Source: Hymenolepis diminuta (Eukaryota > Platyhelminthes > Cestoda > Cyclophyllidea > Hymenolepididae). Taken from it: a DNA stretch of 64,000 nt. The position numbers and the translations under genes were made by a program. Below are positions 60,640 through 64,000 of the stretch, in pieces; position 1 is the stretch's first letter; every line of letters starts with the position of its first letter. The notes beneath the pieces were generated by a model, which made no database searches, was not told the DNA's origin, and saw only the letters and a list, made by a program, of their open reading frames with translations. Location: NCBI GenBank assembly GCA_900708905.1, contig CAADRB010000072.1:433621-497620 (forward strand), read 5' to 3'.

Positions 60640-60760
60640 AATGGTTTCATTACACTCGAGAGAAACTCTCGCATCCATTGGATTATCGGGTATCGGATTT
60701 CTAAATTCTCATCTGGATATTCAAGACCATCACTGAAGTAGTCATCACTATAATTACTGT
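60640..60760 (+). repeat. Short duplicated segment, also at 63285-63390
   Basis: Both copies contain CTCGAGAGAAACTC, then a CATC-rich block, TCATCTGGAT or ACACCTGGAT, and GACCATCACTGAAG or GCCATCACTGTAG. Diverged; origin unknown. Confidence 0.4.
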
Positions 60761-61354
60761 CAAACCAGACACCCAGTCAAATTCTGTATGGGCAAATATA
60801 CTTTCCTAAGTAAAAGCCGTCGTTTGCGATAAAGATCTTCTTCATTCCACTTCCTGGAGTCTGAGTAGTTGCAGCTTGATCAGTTGACAACAATTGAGCT
60901 CACCTGTCTGTCTCGCAACCTCGTTTAGAATACTCCTTGCGTGCTCTTTTTCCAGCTTTCACAACCTTGATTCCTCCTTCTCCCACTCTGATTTTGTGAT
61001 GCTATCCGACTGTTATTCATTCTCATACTCAACCTTTTCTCGAAGATCTCTATCGTCCTTTCAGCTTTGAGAACTTCACGAACAGACGACAGAGAATACC
61101 GTGTAAGAGCATTTCCCCCATTGCTTTCACATCAGCTACTTTGTCTTACCCGCTGCCATCCTTTATCTTTATATTATCTCTATTCTGCTTACACACTCAT
61201 GTCAAATAGGCCTCATGAATACTCATTGCCGGAGACAGTGGGAACAGAGTTAATGAACCGTCGCATTTTTTTTACATATCCACTCTATCATGTAATTTGG
61301 ACAAAGATTCATTCACTCCACTAATGTGATTATTGAAACCGGCAAAAATTTTCG

Positions 61355-61560
61355 CTGCGGGAAAGCAATTGAAATCAGTTAACGATAAATATAATGAAGG
61401 ACAGAGACGGTGGATTGGCAAAAAACTGAAACTAAAGTCAAGGTGTCGAGGAGTCTTAGTTCCTTTGATTTTTAGATTCGGGTCACACAATATTTACTTG
61501 ATGGTACTTGGCTTTCCAAATTTGAACTTTCACAACTCGTCACCTGAAAACGATTTTATG
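61355..61560 (+). repeat. Interspersed repeat family C, copy 3
   Basis: Reads GCGGGAAAGCAATTGAAATC, GTCAAGGTGTCGAGGAGTC, CCTTTGATTTTTAGATTCGGG and CTTTCCAAATTTGAACTTTC, in the same order as at 51913-52160. Lies in the 3' flank of the lipase gene. Confidence 0.5.
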
Positions 61561-61805
61561 ATTTTAAGCGGCTAACACAGAGGTGAGATAGATTAGGTTT
61601 TTAATACCGTTATATTGGCTCTTACAAGAGAGACTTATTGGTAGTTTCAATGCCGTTAAGTCGATTAAGAGACTGACTATTACCGCATTCTCCCCTTGTG
61701 AGATGATAATTGTTTAAGTCACTTCCGCTTACAGGAATAAGGGAGGAACATTGAAATAACTGTATTTGCGAATTAGATGCAAAATCATATTTAAAATAAA
61801 TGATT

Positions 61806-63111
61806 CTAATAACGCTTGAAAAAGTCAATAATATCAGGGTAGATCCGGCGGGCTGCGTCTAAACCCCACACGAAGTCGAGGTGATTGTAATCGTCCAAGT
61901 AGACGTCAGAGACATCAGTTACTAGTGAATTGTCCGTCATTTCGCGTAGAATCTGTCCGATATCACGTGGCGTAGATAGCCAGTCATTTCCACCCCAGTA
62001 AATTCGAGTTGGAAGATTAAGCGCCGAATCTTGGAGACCGTAGGGAGGTGGAGTTGTGCGGTTGTACCTCGCAAAATTTGCATCTGGGGATCCAAAATCC
62101 AGCGCTTGGAATCTATCGGTCCACATGCCCTAAAATAGTCAAACTATTTGAATTAGAATAACATATACAAAGTCATAGCTATGAAAAAATAAGCAATACA
62201 TTAAACCATTTGGACAAGCGAATGCATGATTACAAGAACGAGGAATGAGTTTGGGAAAGGGGTAAGGATATTTGGTTCACGGAATTGAGGAATATATGTT
62301 GCCGCCTTTTCAAAAACTCTCATAAAGAGGCTAGCACTGAACCTGAAGTCAAATTTGAGAATGAAATTCTGGTATATGGCGTTCCAACTATGCCTAAAAC
62401 TTAAATCAACCAGATATTGGGCAATAGATGTCCTTATTTCGTGTTGTACCTGGGGCACTGTAATCCCGACGAGTGTGAAAACATTTCCTTCTTATTCACG
62501 AAGAGTTTATGATACTAACTCTTGTAAAAATCGTGACATGAGGATCAATTACATTTTGACAGCCCGCTCAAGCTCTGTATGCAATTTGATAGAAGGAATC
62601 TGCAAAGCCTTAGCTGAGAGAGGTGAGGCAATACGCGAGAAAAATTATTAGTCAGACCGTTCCACGAAATAAATTTCCTTTCTTCATTAAGGTTTCAGAG
62701 AGATCCGTGACATCAATAAACTTTGAATGCAACAAAATCCAGGGATTTTATTGACTGCTTTAATTTTTATACAAATGACAAGGAATCTCATCTTCAGCCT
62801 TCAACGGACTAAAGTTAACTCTTATCCATCTATCTACCTGAATTCTGGAGAAAGCCGATGACTTATTTCCGAAAAAATACTCTGTTATTTGAGCTGAGTA
62901 ATAAAAAAAGGTTAAAGAGTACAATTCAACACCGAAATTTGAGACATTAAAGCTATGCATGTGCTTTGCAAAATCTTTGCAAAGAAGCGGAAATTATTAA
63001 GATTAAAAGAGGAAGACATTAAACAAAACAATAACAGACCTGGCAGTAGTGGACTATATTTTGAACAGAGGTCCCGGCTGGGGTATGGGCTACGTAGACT
63101 GGAAGACGAGT
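61806..63111 (-). CDS. Acid lipase (LIPA/gastric lipase family), last two exons
   Basis: AB-hydrolase lipase of the lysosomal acid/gastric lipase family, which hydrolyses cholesteryl esters and triacylglycerols. Minus-strand exons are 63111-63040 (72 nt, RLPVYVAHTPAGTSVQNIVHYCQ) and 62129-61806 (107 residues plus TAA), with a 910-bp phase-0 intron. The first matches the THSPAGTSVQNM-HW-Q segment of the family. The second has QALDFGS, YNRTTPPPY, then GGNDWL with the catalytic Asp and NHLDFVWG with the catalytic His, ending YPDIIDFFKRY. The 72-nt exon has the same length as the corresponding exon (exon 8) of human LIPA. Exons with the nucleophile Ser and the signal peptide lie beyond the right edge; I find none between 63112 and 64000. 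The specific paralogue cannot be told. Confidence 0.93.
62205..62400 (+). repeat. Interspersed repeat family D, 5' part, in lipase intron
   Basis: Contains GGCTAGCACTGAACCTGAAGTC and GAAATTCTGGTATATGGCGTTCCAACTAT, matching 52910-52985. Located in the lipase intron. Confidence 0.45.
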
Positions 63112-64000
63112 CTGAAGGTAGAAAAAAATTGACATACTACTCATAAATACTGCAAAATACAATGTATATTCATATATATTGACACAACCTTGTAAACTAC
63201 ACAATCTCTACACATTTTATTTCTCTGGATGTTTCTGCCGTTTCTTTTCTGCCCCTTATCGTCTATTGTTACGAATATTTTCCGCGCACTCGAGAGAAAC
63301 TCATTAGCTTCATCCATCATGCATTAGGTTACTGAGAATTTCTACACCTGGATGTGCAGAGCCATCACTGTAGCAGTTACCACATATCTAGTTATATACA
63401 GAGGAATTTATTTCCTTAATACAAGATAGTTGAGTAGGCTCTAGGTATTCTCTCTTGCTTTTCCTGGTGTCTTAGCTATAGCGTCGAAATGAGGCAATGG
63501 GGCGTTATAAAATCAGCAACCACTAGCCTTAGCAACAGTCTTAACTCTTGGGACCCGTTCAAACCCGTAGCAATGTGAATGAAAACGAGATTGACTATTT
63601 ATGATAAGTGACCAGGGATGAGCAACTGGACAAAACTAATATACGAGGAGGAATGACTGAGAACACACGAATCAATCACCATGGAAATACCTTCAATTCA
63701 ATTGGTTATGACAACCATACTCCACAGCCGAAGATTTGGAAAATTGCATACTTTGAAAGATTAGCTAGCTCATGTTTTGTTGCAGGCAAAATAAATAGGC
63801 TAGAAGTCAGTTCAAGCAAAGCCCACCATAAGTTATTATTAATTTCAGACAAGATCTGTCGACTTCCTTATGATGTTGAAGGATGAACCCTTCTCATCGG
63901 AATATATTTCTATATTACCCCTATTCCTAAGCAAAACTATCTTCATCGATCGAAAAGGATTTCGCTTACTGAGCTTAGTTCAACTCGTCCTGCGGATTAC

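Noticed and set aside
61440..62400. Families C and D about 900 bp apart, as also at 52000-52920, suggesting one element
   Set aside because: The lipase terminal exon (61806-62129) lies between them and intervening sequences do not match, so the spacing looks coincidental.
63608..63886. 92-codon plus-strand frame near the right edge
   Set aside because: No recognised motif. Its end resembles a short stretch near 57057-57090, which suggests repeat-derived sequence.
1..64000. CRISPR arrays, bacterial operons, rRNA genes or intact tRNA genes
   Set aside because: No regular spacer-repeat pattern, ribosome binding sites, rRNA motifs or complete tRNA cloverleaf were seen. The sequence is eukaryotic.

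Overview
The window is animal nuclear DNA: AT-rich, with split genes, canonical splice sites, AATAAA signals, long gene-poor stretches and decayed mobile elements. Several introns are only 28-47 nt while others reach 1.8-2.2 kb. That bimodal pattern, the family content and a possible spliced-leader start codon fit a parasitic flatworm (cestode, trematode or monogenean). The phylum is an inference, and I cannot name a species.

Layout. 1-8505 (+): C-terminal eight exons of an NCLX-type mitochondrial Na+/Ca2+ exchanger (SLC8B1 family), whose 5' half lies off the left edge. 8506-32200: a gene desert holding a (GA)n tract, short interspersed repeats, a broken branched-chain aminotransferase copy (18373-18991), one solo LTR with perfect 5-bp target duplications (a second lies at 46262), LINE endonuclease debris and a dead mariner (about 28850-30348) with an assembly gap inside it. 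32284-33313 (+): a compact six-exon gene of unknown product with introns of 28-47 nt. 38067-38871 (+): a short V-ATPase accessory subunit (Ac45/ATP6AP1 type). 38976-42510 (-): WDR83/MORG1 WD40 protein, tail-to-tail with Ac45. 42708-45821 (-): nucleoporin p62, directly upstream of WDR83 on the same strand. 47897-49201 (+): an intronless 434-residue orphan. 49202-61805: mostly repeats, an eroded Gag segment and a possible frameshifted small gene. 61806-63111 (-): the last two exons of an acid lipase (LIPA/gastric lipase family), with the rest off the right edge.

The most interesting structure is the NUP62-WDR83 pair. WDR83 has no methionine in the expected place. Its reading frame opens at an AG acceptor 197 bp after the NUP62 stop, exactly in the phase that a spliced leader ending in AUG would need. 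This suggests a two-gene operon resolved by trans-splicing, with the leader supplying the start codon. Other points worth a second look are the all-phase-1 exon chain with micro-exons in NCLX, an apparent GC-AG intron there, a residue inserted beside its ion-binding signature, the N-terminally minimal Ac45, and the very short introns.

The genes serve separate housekeeping roles (mitochondrial Ca2+ efflux, vacuolar acidification, scaffolding/splicing, nuclear pore, lysosomal lipid breakdown). I see no pathway linking them.
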